64,000 bases of DNA from assembly GCA_034722035.1 (NCBI GenBank), contig JAYENK010000029.1, forward strand, positions 21,445 through 85,444, given 5' to 3'. Shown here piece by piece: positions 50,214 through 59,604 of this stretch. Origin of the DNA: JAYENK01 sp034722035. GTDB lineage: Bacteria > Patescibacteriota > Patescibacteriia > Patescibacteriales > UBA12075. The translations under genes were made by a program, and so were the position numbers. The number at the start of each line of letters is the position of its first letter. The stretch's first letter is position 1. Below the pieces are notes generated by a model that was given only the letters and a program-made list of their open reading frames with translations, had not been told where the DNA came from and did no database searches.

Positions 50214-50690
50214 ATGATTGACCGTGATTTGGCTGAGCTTTATAATACTGAAACAAAGATATTGAATCAGTCAGTGAAAAGAAACACAGAAAGATTTCCC
50301 GATGATTTTATGTTTAAGCTAACATTAAAGGAAATATCAGAGGTGGTCACAAATTGTGACCACCTCAAGATACTAAAATATTCACCACAACTTCCTTTGG
50401 CTTTTACCGAACAAGGCGTGGCAATGTTATCATCAGTCTTGAAAAGCAAAAGAGCGATTGAAGTGAATATCACAATTATGCGAGCTTTTGTCAGGCTAAA
50501 AGAAATGGCTTCTTCTTATAAGAAGTTAGCGGAAGTTATAAAGAAGTTGGAGAAAAAGCATAATATTCATGATGAAAAAATAGTTGAGATATTTAAGCTA
50601 ATTGATGAATTGTCAAAAAGCGAAAAGAATCCTTCGACAGGCTCAGGACAAGTTAAAAAAATAAAAGAAATTGGATTTAATGTCAATTAA
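50214..50690 (+). CDS. ORF6N-domain protein
   Basis: ORF6N is a DNA-binding domain of phage and mobile elements, often linked with KilA-N. The 158 residues read MIDRDLAELYNTETKILNQSVKRN, FPDDFMFKL and FTEQGVAMLSSVL, then a helical coil. The first part of the domain seems cut off by an upstream frameshift (see 50141). A perfect 27-base palindrome at 50340-50366 lies within the gene and encodes VVTNCDHL, and PSTGSGQV near residue 140 comes from an inserted CCTTCGACAGG-type repeat. Likely a mobile-element relic; whether it is still functional is uncertain. Confidence 0.75.
   Translation: MIDRDLAELYNTETKILNQSVKRNTERFPDDFMFKLTLKEISEVVTNCDHLKILKYSPQLPLAFTEQGVAMLSSVLKSKRAIEVNITIMRAFVRLKEMASSYKKLAEVIKKLEKKHNIHDEKIVEIFKLIDELSKSEKNPSTGSGQVKKIKEIGFNVN
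50340..50366. repeat. Perfect palindrome inside the ORF6N coding region
   Basis: GAGGTGGTCACAA, A, TTGTGACCACCTC: 13-bp perfect arms inside the gene. It has the same design as the two palindromes upstream, though the sequence differs. Confidence 0.7.
50631..50652 (+). repeat. CCTTCGACAGGCTCAGG-type repeat inside the ORF6N gene
   Basis: CCTTCGACAGGCTCAGGACAAG is a repeat known from many bacterial genomes, here GC-rich in an AT-rich gene and read in frame as PSTGSGQ. Confidence 0.65.
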
Positions 50691-50714
50691 AAATTAAGAA
50701 TTAAAAATTAAGAA
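50690..50714 (+). repeat. AT-rich dispersed repeat after the ORF6N gene
   Basis: AATTAAAAATTAAGAATTAAAAATTAAG spans the stop codon of the ORF6N gene, same family as at 7880. Confidence 0.6.
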
Positions 50715-50739
50715 AAAAGGTTTAATAAGCTAGAGAAAA

Positions 50740-51570
50740 ATGACCGAAACAACCTACGACAATTTTGAAGATGAATATGCTCAGGCAGCCGAGCTTGGGC
50801 GGCAGAAACATGGTTCACGACAGTCTAAGGTGGCTAGTACGATGAATAAGAGCGGAATAGCTTTGCGTGGAGCTGGTGTGGCTGGAAAAGTGGGTGGTAA
50901 AGCAACTAAGTATGCCGGAAAGGCAACAAAGAGTGCTGGCAAAGCAGCAACTCGAGGCGGGACCGAAATGATGGCTGCCGGTGCCGGGATGAGTACTACT
51001 ATAGTCGGCGCACTTGCGGGGGTACCTTTGATGGCTGCTGGTGGGCTAGTTGCCGGAGCCGGTGTAGGTGCGCAGGCAGCGGGTACTGGCATGGAAAAAA
51101 CTGGCAAAGCAACGGAAAAAGCCTCTAAAGTGGCAAAAAACGCAGGTAAGCGTTTACAGAAAAAAAGTAAAAAAATTGGAGCAGTAGGCTCGCTTATGGA
51201 TAAGCTCAAAAGCGATGAAGACGAAGAGAAAGGTAATAAAATGAAAGCACTGATTTCAGGCGGAACTAAATTAGCTACCGGTTGGGGACTTAGATGGAGT
51301 TGGGGAGCAGTTTCATTTTGGGGGCTTGGCATAATCCCTTTAAATGTTTTTGCTTTTCTTGGCTTGATATTACCAAGTGCTTTCCCGCGAGTGGGCGAGG
51401 AGTGGCCAAAATTTCATCCTTTTGGTCATAAAATAGTTGAACAGATGGCTTTTGTTTTAATTGATGTGATTGTTATAATGTTATTATTTGTATTAATTCA
51501 ATTGTTAACTGGTGGCATGGATACTGATGCGATAGACGCAATACAGGAAGCAACAAAAGCCGGAGCTTAA
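50740..51570 (+). CDS. Gly/Ala-rich membrane protein of the T4SS-like cluster
   Basis: The 276-residue protein has a Gly/Ala/Lys-rich first half with short repeats (KVGGKATKYAGKATKSAGKA, then GAGVGAQAAGTGMEKTGKATEKASK) that includes a hydrophobic, possibly membrane-spanning AGVPLMAAGGLVAGAG, and two more membrane helices near the end (residues 190-220 and 240-262). I do not recognise it. It starts the T4SS-like gene cluster and is 30 bases ahead of the VirB6-like gene, so it is probably an accessory or assembly factor of that machine. Confidence 0.65.
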   Translation: MTETTYDNFEDEYAQAAELGRQKHGSRQSKVASTMNKSGIALRGAGVAGKVGGKATKYAGKATKSAGKAATRGGTEMMAAGAGMSTTIVGALAGVPLMAAGGLVAGAGVGAQAAGTGMEKTGKATEKASKVAKNAGKRLQKKSKKIGAVGSLMDKLKSDEDEEKGNKMKALISGGTKLATGWGLRWSWGAVSFWGLGIIPLNVFAFLGLILPSAFPRVGEEWPKFHPFGHKIVEQMAFVLIDVIVIMLLFVLIQLLTGGMDTDAIDAIQEATKAGA

Positions 51571-51600
51571 ACCTTGTTATTCTAAATATTTTATCTTTTA

Positions 51601-53952
51601 ATGAAAAAAATAAATATAAAACAATTTAAAAAATATATTTTACCGGTTAGTTTTTTTGTGGTGGTGTTTTTTGTGTTTTTTAATTATTACGCAATTGCGG
51701 CAGGCACTACACTAAAAGATACTGTGTTGAATACTCTTACAATCTCAGTGGCATCACCAATATTAATTCCTTTGGGTATACTTGCCTCTATTTTGACTAT
51801 AGCTATTGGTGCCTTAGATACTTTAGTTATTAGTGCCATTACATATATTGTTGGGTATAATAATTTTATAGCAGAAGGAGCAATTATTAATGCTTGGGTG
51901 ATAGTGCGAGATTTGTGTAATATGTTTTTTGTGATAATTTTTCTCGTGATTGCTTTTGCTTCTATTCTTCGTTATGAAAATTATTCGATCCAAAAAACTT
52001 TGCCAAAGTTATTAATAATGGCAGTTTTAATTAATTTTTCTCGCATGATTTGTGGGCTATTTATTGATATATCTCAAGTGATTATGCTCACTTTTGTTGA
52101 TTCGTGGGGGGCTAATGGAGCTGGATTTGTCGAAGTGTCAAAAATGACTAAATTTTTTACTTCAACTACTTTTGATGGTTTTACTACTGCTGACTGGGAT
52201 ATAAAAAATGTAGTTGCCGCCTATATAATCGGTTTAGGATTTTTGTTGGTAATAGGTGTTGTTTTAGTTGCTACACTTGGTGTATTTTTAATGCGAATGA
52301 TTCTTCTTTGGGTATATGTAATATTTTCACCAGTTGCTTTTGTACTTTCTGCTTTTCCGGCTGGTCACACTTATGCTAGTAAATGGATTAGTGGCTTTAC
52401 GCAGCAGTTGATAGTTGGTCCGGTTTTAGCTTTTTTTATTTGGCTTGCAATGATTATAGGTCAGACTACAGTATTTAAATTTAAGGCAAGTGATGCAAAT
52501 GTTTGTACGAGTTTAACTGATATTACTTGTATTACTAATTTTTTACCATTTATTTTATCAATCGGAGTTATGATGGCAGGGCTGATGGCAGCGCAGAGTG
52601 CTGGTGGTATGGCTGGTGGGGCGGCTTCGTGGGGGGTGAGTAAGATTAAGCAGGGGAAGAGTTGGGGGATTAAACAAGCAAAGACTAGAGCGAAAGAGAA
52701 AGGGGTTCGATATACCGGTTATGCCGCCAAGGGAGTTGGCAGTTTAGTTGGTATTAACGCAGATAAAGATTCGACTCGGGGTAAAGTTAGTAGGTTTATG
52801 GGTAGTGCAGGGTCTAATGTGGTTAAGAAACAGAATGATACTAAAGCAACGAAGCGAATTAATGCTTTAAAGAAGTTTGGTTTGGATGATACAAATATTG
52901 AGTCGCTTGGCAAAGCCGCAGACAGCAAGATCGGGCGTGCGATTGGAGGCGTGATTGATCCTTTGGCAAATTTTGGAATGATGAAAAATTGGGTCGATAA
53001 AAAGAAAAAAGACAGAGATGACAGAATAGATCAAAAAAGTGAATCAAGAAAGAGTGAAGTTGAAAAGTTGAAGGTAAAAAGAGACGACGATTTGAAGATT
53101 AATGATTTAATGAAAGAAGACCAGTCCGAAAGAATTAAAAAATCTGAAACCTGGAAAGATGATGAAACTGAAAAAGCAAGAAAAACAAAAGATGATAATA
53201 TAAAGTCGTATAAAGAAAAAAAAGCTGAAGATAAAGGCAACGAAAAATATTATGATGATTTGATAGACAAAGAAGACGTTAAGTTTTCAGATAGAAAAAA
53301 AGATCTTGAGCGATATCACAATAATATAGTTAAAACTAAGGATGGAATGAAACCAATTAGTGCTGATAAACATAGAGAGAAAGAAGAGAAAATAGAAAAT
53401 AATTATTATGAAAAAGAAAAACTAGAGTCAGAGAAATTTAGTAAAGCAAAAGAAGATATTAAAAAAGAGGAAACAAGATTTCAAAAAATAGCGCAAGAAC
53501 TGCAACCTAATCGTATAATGGTTGAAGCTGGCAAAAAGGCAGGTAAAGATACTGAAACTGCCGGCAAGAGGCTTGATGTGATTCAAAAAGGAGAGAATCC
53601 ACTGAAAATGAGCCCTAGTACCTATTCTTCACCTAGTGGAATGACTAATGTACAAACACGATTTTTTGATAAGCTTACCAATAGTACTGATGGTTCACGT
53701 AAGGCAATCGAAAATATGACTAAAACTATGGAAAAATATGCAAATAGAGAGTTGCAAATGGGAGACAAAGAGCATAATGCAGTTCGTTCGCTCAAACAAG
53801 GTTTGGCCGGTTATAGTAAAGCCGGAAACAGCATTGAAGCGTTAAGTGGGTTAAAAGACCTGCTTAATAAAATTAATAATCACAAAGACAGTAATCATCC
53901 CGATGCCAAAAAAACGGTAGAAGATTATGAGTCAACTGTAATAAGTTCTTAG
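51601..53952 (+). CDS. VirB6/TrbL-like T4SS membrane protein with charged tail
   Basis: The first about 350 residues hold seven or so membrane helices, with ALDTLVISAITYIVG near 70 and RMILLWVYVIFSPVAFVLSAFPAG near 236, the P-F-F-like VirB6/TrbL polytopic layout of T4SS inner-membrane platforms in CPR. Residues 350-783 form a highly charged, Lys/Glu/Asp-rich coil (RDDDLKINDLMKEDQSERIK). It lies between the Gly/Ala-rich protein and two soluble proteins, 4 bases ahead of the next gene. It probably forms part of the export platform. The tail is of unknown function. Confidence 0.75.
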   Translation: MKKINIKQFKKYILPVSFFVVVFFVFFNYYAIAAGTTLKDTVLNTLTISVASPILIPLGILASILTIAIGALDTLVISAITYIVGYNNFIAEGAIINAWVIVRDLCNMFFVIIFLVIAFASILRYENYSIQKTLPKLLIMAVLINFSRMICGLFIDISQVIMLTFVDSWGANGAGFVEVSKMTKFFTSTTFDGFTTADWDIKNVVAAYIIGLGFLLVIGVVLVATLGVFLMRMILLWVYVIFSPVAFVLSAFPAGHTYASKWISGFTQQLIVGPVLAFFIWLAMIIGQTTVFKFKASDANVCTSLTDITCITNFLPFILSIGVMMAGLMAAQSAGGMAGGAASWGVSKIKQGKSWGIKQAKTRAKEKGVRYTGYAAKGVGSLVGINADKDSTRGKVSRFMGSAGSNVVKKQNDTKATKRINALKKFGLDDTNIESLGKAADSKIGRAIGGVIDPLANFGMMKNWVDKKKKDRDDRIDQKSESRKSEVEKLKVKRDDDLKINDLMKEDQSERIKKSETWKDDETEKARKTKDDNIKSYKEKKAEDKGNEKYYDDLIDKEDVKFSDRKKDLERYHNNIVKTKDGMKPISADKHREKEEKIENNYYEKEKLESEKFSKAKEDIKKEETRFQKIAQELQPNRIMVEAGKKAGKDTETAGKRLDVIQKGENPLKMSPSTYSSPSGMTNVQTRFFDKLTNSTDGSRKAIENMTKTMEKYANRELQMGDKEHNAVRSLKQGLAGYSKAGNSIEALSGLKDLLNKINNHKDSNHPDAKKTVEDYESTVISS

Positions 53953-53956
53953 ATAT

Positions 53957-54943
53957 ATGTTAGACCTAGAGAAAAGTATTGAAAAATTTAAAAAAATGCC
54001 AGCAGAGATTATGCTTTCGGTTGACAGTGACTTTGTTTCTGATAATTTGGCTATGGTCGAAAAAAAGCATGGTCTTTCCTTGAGCCCAATAATGATATTT
54101 ATCGCGACTGGTGACATGCAAATGGACGGAATTGAAAAATATTTGCAGATAGAAGAAAAGATTGAAAGCCGTAAGGCCAAGGAGATTAAAAAAGATTTGG
54201 AGGAAACAGTGATAAAACCGCTCATGGAGAGGATTAATTTTATTAATGTTCATCCCAAGAAAGAAATGACCGCAAAACAGGAAATTGTTTATATTTATAA
54301 AGTTTTTAATTCGCAGATCCTCTATGAGCTTAATAATAATCCCATAATCAGCGAAGCTGTAAACCGGCAAATATTTAAATTGCTCAATCATGACTTGAGC
54401 ATTAAAGATGAGCTGGCTAAAAAATTATTAAACAGTGAAGAAAAAATCGACGCAAGTAAAAATAGTGTTGGTGATTGGATTAAAAAATTTATCGCGAAAT
54501 ATGGTTCGGATATTTTTGATAATTTGATTATAATTAAGTTTATTACCGATACGGAAGATTCCAAAAAATTGGAAGAAAAAGACAAAGAAAAGTTAAGTAA
54601 ATTATTGATGGTATACCGGAATATTAAGTTTTTTCCGGAAAGTATGCCCTCGGACGATGGCAGAGGCTGGGAAATTATCCCGATAGAAAATATTAAAACA
54701 AAAGATATTTCCAAAAAAAAGCGCTTAGAAACACCAATGACCGCGGAAGAGAAAGAAATAGAAGACCTTAAAAAAGAAGAGGCGGAGTACCGGGAAAACA
54801 GCTTAGAGCGGATGGCTTTGGACGAAGAGATTAAGAAAAAACAGAAGGTGGAGCAGCTGTTGGCGATGGCAGGGAAGTATAAGAAGGGGTCACTCGAGCA
54901 TCGGGCTTTAATGGAAGAGGTTGCGAAATTAAAAAGAAGGTGA
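53957..54943 (+). CDS. Soluble charged protein of the T4SS-like cluster
   Basis: I do not recognise the 328-residue protein. It is helical, soluble, very charged, starts MLDLEKSIEKFKKMPAEIMLS and has a C-terminal coiled coil ending in MAGKYKKGSLEHRALMEEVAKL. No signal peptide. Its N-terminal part (KMPAEIML..VDSDFVSDNLAMVEKKHGLSL) resembles the N-terminus of the next gene product (NLPDNVKAGVSTPEITVAIEDLEKEYNVTL), so the two are likely paralogues. It follows the VirB6-like gene by 4 bases and probably has a cytosolic role in the machine. Confidence 0.65.
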   Translation: MLDLEKSIEKFKKMPAEIMLSVDSDFVSDNLAMVEKKHGLSLSPIMIFIATGDMQMDGIEKYLQIEEKIESRKAKEIKKDLEETVIKPLMERINFINVHPKKEMTAKQEIVYIYKVFNSQILYELNNNPIISEAVNRQIFKLLNHDLSIKDELAKKLLNSEEKIDASKNSVGDWIKKFIAKYGSDIFDNLIIIKFITDTEDSKKLEEKDKEKLSKLLMVYRNIKFFPESMPSDDGRGWEIIPIENIKTKDISKKKRLETPMTAEEKEIEDLKKEEAEYRENSLERMALDEEIKKKQKVEQLLAMAGKYKKGSLEHRALMEEVAKLKRR

Positions 54944-54986
54944 TTACAAATGCGCATTTGTAATCCAGTAAATTTTTAATTAATTT

Positions 54987-56456
54987 ATGATAAATTATTT
55001 AGAAAAATATAATAATTTACCCGATAATGTAAAAGCTGGAGTTTCTACTCCAGAGATTACAGTTGCGATTGAAGATTTGGAAAAGGAATATAATGTGACA
55101 TTGGCAACCGTGGTGATGCGGGTTTTGGTGAAAGACATTTCTTTGGTGGATTTACCGAAGTTTTTTGTTTTTGAATATGACATGAACCCGCGTCGGGCGG
55201 AAAAATTAGTCGAAACAATGCAGACACGAATATTTAAGAGTGTTGGAGCGCATCTTGGGTTTAGTATTGATTCGGTTAAGGACGAGAGTGATGATATTAG
55301 CAAAGAAGAAAAGATCAGGAATAAAGCGCGTAATGATTTGGCAGGCGCGCCGATTCGAAGTTCTAATTTTTTCTTTTCTTCTGAAGACGAGGAAGAAGTA
55401 AAAGAGTTGACGCAAAAATTAGAAATTGATGAAGTAGAAAGCGCAGATGTAAAACGAGAGAGTGAAGAGCAGTTGAACTTGGAGGTTGATAAAATAGTTG
55501 ATAAAAGCAATTTAAATTTTAGTTCAGAAGAGTTGCATCAGCGTTTTCGTAAAATAATATTTACCTACAAAAAAGGGGTGAGAAACAGAATTGACACCAA
55601 ACAAACCATGTTAAAAGATGTTGGAAAAGGCGGACTAGGGCTTAATGATATGCTGGCGAATAAGGCAATTAAGATTGCGGACAACATTAAAGATGAAATT
55701 AAAGATGAGAATAAAAAGGAAAAAGAAGCGGATGAGTCGACTAAAAAACCACAGCCGATAGAGATCTCCACTATTGGTGAGCGAGATGCGCCCTATGATT
55801 TTCAGTCGTTGCAAAAACCGGTTGAATCAGATATGCTGAAGAAAGAGAAACATTTAATGAATGTGGAGCAAGAAAAAAATGCAGGTAAGCATGAAGATAA
55901 AAAAGTAAGTTGGGAAGAAATCAATAAGAGAACTAGCAAAGAAGATCCTGGGGCGCAAACCCAAGAAAAGAAAGAAAAAACCAAAGTAAAAATAACAGCA
56001 GAAGAAGCTCCTGCCTTGGAAGACATAAAAGAAAATAAGTCTGAAGATAGACTTAAAGATAATCCGATCGTGATTAATCGTCCGCAAGCTAGCACTGGCG
56101 GAAGAATTGTTGACGTTAAAAGAGTGCCAAAATTATCCGGCCCTGTGGATGAACTTAAGGACTTTGATCTTTTGAATTTTCGACGTTTGAGCAGCAACCC
56201 GGCTAAGGCATGCGCTAAAATAAAAGAGAAATTAAAATTTTTGGAAGAAGATAGTTATGAAAAGCGTTTACAGGGAATAAAGGCTTGGCGCGCGAGCGCG
56301 GTAAATAAAGAATATTTGGCGATTGGTCAAGAGAGCATAGCAGAGAATAAGGAGATTGAAGATGTAATTTCCGTGAGAAAAAAGACTCAACAAAACACTT
56401 TATCCTATAGTGAATTTTTAGCAATAATGGATTTAAATAGAAGTATTAGGTTCTAA
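54987..56456 (+). CDS. Soluble protein of the T4SS-like cluster with GGLG module
   Basis: The 489-residue protein has an N-terminal helical domain (residues 1-95; LPDNVKAG..EITVAIEDLEKEYN, then VKDISLVDLPKFF), an acidic middle (about 110-175) and a module with RNRIDTKQTMLKDVGKGGLGLN near residue 195-230. That module is related to the duplicated GGVG modules in the ABC ATPase at 4922. The rest is charged and low in complexity, ending in a Lys/Glu helix. No membrane segment. It ends 5 bases before the PrgI gene. Function unknown; the module may be a contact site shared between systems. Confidence 0.65.
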   Translation: MINYLEKYNNLPDNVKAGVSTPEITVAIEDLEKEYNVTLATVVMRVLVKDISLVDLPKFFVFEYDMNPRRAEKLVETMQTRIFKSVGAHLGFSIDSVKDESDDISKEEKIRNKARNDLAGAPIRSSNFFFSSEDEEEVKELTQKLEIDEVESADVKRESEEQLNLEVDKIVDKSNLNFSSEELHQRFRKIIFTYKKGVRNRIDTKQTMLKDVGKGGLGLNDMLANKAIKIADNIKDEIKDENKKEKEADESTKKPQPIEISTIGERDAPYDFQSLQKPVESDMLKKEKHLMNVEQEKNAGKHEDKKVSWEEINKRTSKEDPGAQTQEKKEKTKVKITAEEAPALEDIKENKSEDRLKDNPIVINRPQASTGGRIVDVKRVPKLSGPVDELKDFDLLNFRRLSSNPAKACAKIKEKLKFLEEDSYEKRLQGIKAWRASAVNKEYLAIGQESIAENKEIEDVISVRKKTQQNTLSYSEFLAIMDLNRSIRF

Positions 56457-56461
56457 CCCAC

Positions 56462-56929
56462 ATGCAACAATTTACTGTGCCGCAATTTTTAGATATTGAG
56501 GATAAAATAATCGGGCCGATTACGGTTCGGCAGTTTTTGATTCTTTTGTTTGCTTTTATGCTGATTGCTTTGTCTTATCGATTTTTGACCTTTATTACTT
56601 TTTTGGTAGTCGGAGTAATAATATTTTGTGTTAGCGGTATTTTTGCTTTTTTAAAGGTAAACGGCATGCCTTTTCATTATTTTATTTTAAATTTATTGCA
56701 ATCCGTTAAGCGTCCCGGAACCAGAGTATGGAATAATGAATTTCAAAAATATTTAATTGGAACAGATGAGAAAGTAGTGGTTGAATCGAATCCGATTGCT
56801 GTTAAAGAAGAGCGCTTAAACACTTCACGTTTAGCTGAGCTATCACTTATGGTTGATACTCAAGGTAGTTATGGTGGTGAGGACGGTAATGAGACCGTGA
56901 TTACTACCACAAAAGAGAAAGGGACATAG
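56462..56929 (+). CDS. PrgI-family (VirB3-like) T4SS membrane protein
   Basis: The 155-residue protein begins MQQFTVPQFLDIEDKIIGPIT with two membrane helices (residues 24-45 and 49-68) and PFHYFILNLLQSVKRPGTRVWNNE, the PrgI layout found next to VirB4 in Gram-positive and CPR conjugation systems. It corresponds to VirB3, which recruits VirB4 to the membrane. It lies 29 bases ahead of the TraC-like gene, exactly where PrgI is expected. Confidence 0.85.
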   Translation: MQQFTVPQFLDIEDKIIGPITVRQFLILLFAFMLIALSYRFLTFITFLVVGVIIFCVSGIFAFLKVNGMPFHYFILNLLQSVKRPGTRVWNNEFQKYLIGTDEKVVVESNPIAVKEERLNTSRLAELSLMVDTQGSYGGEDGNETVITTTKEKGT

Positions 56930-56958
56930 GATTTGATAAAAAAATAATAAACTAATAA

Positions 56959-57651
56959 ATGTCTGATAAACGACAGGACAATTTAGCGAAAGGGAAAATT
57001 CGAAATTCTACTCAGCAGTATTTGGATATTGCCGAGATTAAATTAAATACGGTTATCATGCGCGATGGAACGATGCGGGCAGTGTTGCTTATATCCAGTA
57101 TTAATTTTGCTTTGAAAAGTGAAGATGAGCAGAACGCGATAATTTCCGCTTATGTTGGTTTTTTGAATAATATTAGTTTTCCTTTGCAAATTGTTATTCA
57201 GTCCAGAGAGCTTAATATTGAAAAATATATTCAATCGTTAGCGGAAAAAGCCAAAGAGCAAACCAACGAGCTTTTAAAAATGCAAACTACCGAGTATATG
57301 CAGTATATTGGCGAACTTGTATCAATGAGCCGGATTATGAATAAGCATTTTTATATTACAATTCCCTATAATCCTTTATCAGATAAGCAAAAAGGTTTTT
57401 TTTCCAGATTTACCGATGTGTTTCGTCCGGCGACTTTAATTAGAATGAAAGAAGATAAATTTTTACGCCGCCGGGTTGAATTGACTCGTCGAGTTGACAG
57501 TATAATGTCCGGTCTTGGCTCGATTGGCCTTAATGCGGTTGAACTTGATACGCAAGGTTTGATTGAGCTGTATTATAATTCTTATAATTTGTCCACTTCG
57601 TCCAATCAAAAATTAGTGGATGTGAATCAATTAAGAGTAAAAAAACGATAG
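56959..57651 (+). CDS. TraC-like protein, possible separate VirB4 N-terminal domain
   Basis: The 230-residue protein carries the TraC-like domain: QYLDIAEIKLNTVIMRDGTMRAVLLISSINF near residue 18 and QSRELNIEKYIQSL near 75, which in canonical VirB4 proteins lies at the N-terminus. Here it is a separate gene one base before the ATP-binding part, so the canonical VirB4 is split, a usual CPR arrangement. No nucleotide-binding motif is present. It probably contacts the membrane platform together with PrgI. Confidence 0.8.
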   Translation: MSDKRQDNLAKGKIRNSTQQYLDIAEIKLNTVIMRDGTMRAVLLISSINFALKSEDEQNAIISAYVGFLNNISFPLQIVIQSRELNIEKYIQSLAEKAKEQTNELLKMQTTEYMQYIGELVSMSRIMNKHFYITIPYNPLSDKQKGFFSRFTDVFRPATLIRMKEDKFLRRRVELTRRVDSIMSGLGSIGLNAVELDTQGLIELYYNSYNLSTSSNQKLVDVNQLRVKKR

Positions 57652-57652
57652 A

Positions 57653-59578
57653 ATGGCATTGTTTAATCTAGCTAAAAAAAAGAGTTTGTATGATGAAGTT
57701 GATTCGAAAAAGGATCAGACTTTTGCTTCGTCGGTTTCGGCCGAAGTAACTCAAGAATATATCGAAGAAGAAAAGACTTTCCGCCGCGGTGTTGTTTCGA
57801 TTAAGGATTTAATCTCTCCGGCTAGCTTTAAAGTTAGTCCAAGTTTTTTGGTTTTGGGTGATAAATATGTCCGTACGATTTTTGTTGTAAATTATCCGCG
57901 CTATATTAGTGTTGGTTGGTTCTCGCCGATTATTAATATGAATTCCACTTTTGATGTTTCGATGTTTTTTTATCCGGTTGAGAGCGCGGTTATTTTAAAA
58001 CAATTGAAAAAAAAAGTGGGTGTGCTTGAGGCACAGATTATATCAGACGCGGAAAAGGGGGCCGCCCGCGACCCTTTGCGTGAAACCGCCCTTAGAGATA
58101 TTGAAGCTTTGCGCGACGCGCTTACCCAGGGTATTGAAAAATTTTTCCAGTTTGCCTTATATGTGACGATTTACTCTAAAGACAAAGAAGAACTTGATAA
58201 AACAACTTCTGAAGTGGAAAACGTTTTTGGTTCGCGTTTGGTATATTCCAAGAAAGTTTTTTATCAGGCCGAGCAAGGCTTTAATTCTACTTTACCGCTT
58301 GGAAATGATGAGCTTTATATTGCCTTTAACATGAATTCGTCTCCGATTGCGTCTTCTTTTCCTTTTATTTCCAGCGAACTTACAACTGATAATGGTATTT
58401 TGTACGGCATTAATCGACATAATAATAGCTTGATTCTTTTTGATCGTTTTTCTTTGCAAAATGCCAATACTTGTGTGTTTGCTACTTCCGGCGCGGGTAA
58501 GAGTTACGCGATTAAGCTGGAAGTATTACGGGCTCTCATGCTTGGAACCGAAGTGATTATTATTGATCCGGAATATGAGTATAAACATTTATCCGACGCG
58601 GTTGGAGGAACTTATATTAATCTTTCTTTGTCGTCAGAAAATAAAATTAATCCTTTTGATCTGCCTCGCTCAATCGGTGAAGATTCAAAAGCCGGTGATA
58701 TAATCCGTTCGGCTGTTATTACCGTCAAGGGACTTATTCGTTTAATGTTAGGTGATTTATCGAACGAAGAGGACTCGATTGTTGATCGAGCCTTGCTTGA
58801 AACATACGCTAAAAAAGATATCACTCCGGAAAGCGACTTGAGACAGGTTGAAGCGCCGATTATGGACGACTTTCAGGATATTTTGGAAGGAATGGATGGC
58901 GGGGCTGATTTAGCTGTTAGATTGCGCAAGTATACTCAAGGTACTTTTTCCGGCTTGTTTAATAGTCCGACAAACGTAAAAATGGATAATATTTTGGTTT
59001 GTTATTCGGTGCGTGACTTGGAAGATGAGCTTAGACCAATCGCAATTTATATGATTATTAATTATATTTGGAATGTGGTACGCAGTGAAATGAAGAAACG
59101 CATATTGGTTATTGATGAGGCTTGGTGGCTAATGCAACATGAAGATAGCGCCAAATTTATTCATGCCCTGGTTAAGCGTTGCCGTAAATATTATCTTGGT
59201 GTCACTACTATCACTCAGGACGTAAATGATTTTTTAGTGTCGCCTTATGGCCAGGCAATCGTAACCAATTCTGCTCTTCAGCTTTTGTTAAAACAATCCA
59301 GCGCATCGATTGATCTAGTTCAGAAAGTTTTTGTTTTGACTGAAGGAGAAAAGTATTTATTGCTTGAGTGTGGAGTAGGAGAGGGGATATTTTTTGCCGG
59401 CTCCAAACATGCAGCCATTAAAATTGTCGCTTCATATACCGAAGACCAATTAATTACCTCTGATCCGCGCCAGCTTTTGGAAATTGAAGAAGCGAAAAGA
59501 GAGTTTGATGAAAATGAGGATAACGAAAATGACAGCGAAAGCAAAGATTCGTCTGTGCCGGAAGACATGAATATATAG
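57653..59578 (+). CDS. virB4: VirB4-like T4SS ATPase
   Basis: VirB4 drives assembly and substrate movement. Of 641 residues, the first about 250 are a CagE/TrbE-type domain, then Walker A TSGAGKS at 278-284, Walker B RILVIDEAWWLMQ with D488/E489, and the family block RKYYLGVTTITQDVNDFL near 515. The end is acidic (NENDSESKDSSVPED). It is the only clear T4SS ATPase in the window; VirB11 and VirD4-type proteins are absent, so the system may not be a full DNA conjugation machine, unless they are encoded elsewhere. It begins one base after the TraC-like gene. Confidence 0.9.
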   Translation: MALFNLAKKKSLYDEVDSKKDQTFASSVSAEVTQEYIEEEKTFRRGVVSIKDLISPASFKVSPSFLVLGDKYVRTIFVVNYPRYISVGWFSPIINMNSTFDVSMFFYPVESAVILKQLKKKVGVLEAQIISDAEKGAARDPLRETALRDIEALRDALTQGIEKFFQFALYVTIYSKDKEELDKTTSEVENVFGSRLVYSKKVFYQAEQGFNSTLPLGNDELYIAFNMNSSPIASSFPFISSELTTDNGILYGINRHNNSLILFDRFSLQNANTCVFATSGAGKSYAIKLEVLRALMLGTEVIIIDPEYEYKHLSDAVGGTYINLSLSSENKINPFDLPRSIGEDSKAGDIIRSAVITVKGLIRLMLGDLSNEEDSIVDRALLETYAKKDITPESDLRQVEAPIMDDFQDILEGMDGGADLAVRLRKYTQGTFSGLFNSPTNVKMDNILVCYSVRDLEDELRPIAIYMIINYIWNVVRSEMKKRILVIDEAWWLMQHEDSAKFIHALVKRCRKYYLGVTTITQDVNDFLVSPYGQAIVTNSALQLLLKQSSASIDLVQKVFVLTEGEKYLLLECGVGEGIFFAGSKHAAIKIVASYTEDQLITSDPRQLLEIEEAKREFDENEDNENDSESKDSSVPEDMNI

Positions 59579-59604
59579 AATGCATAAAAAATAAATTAAA
59601 TAAT

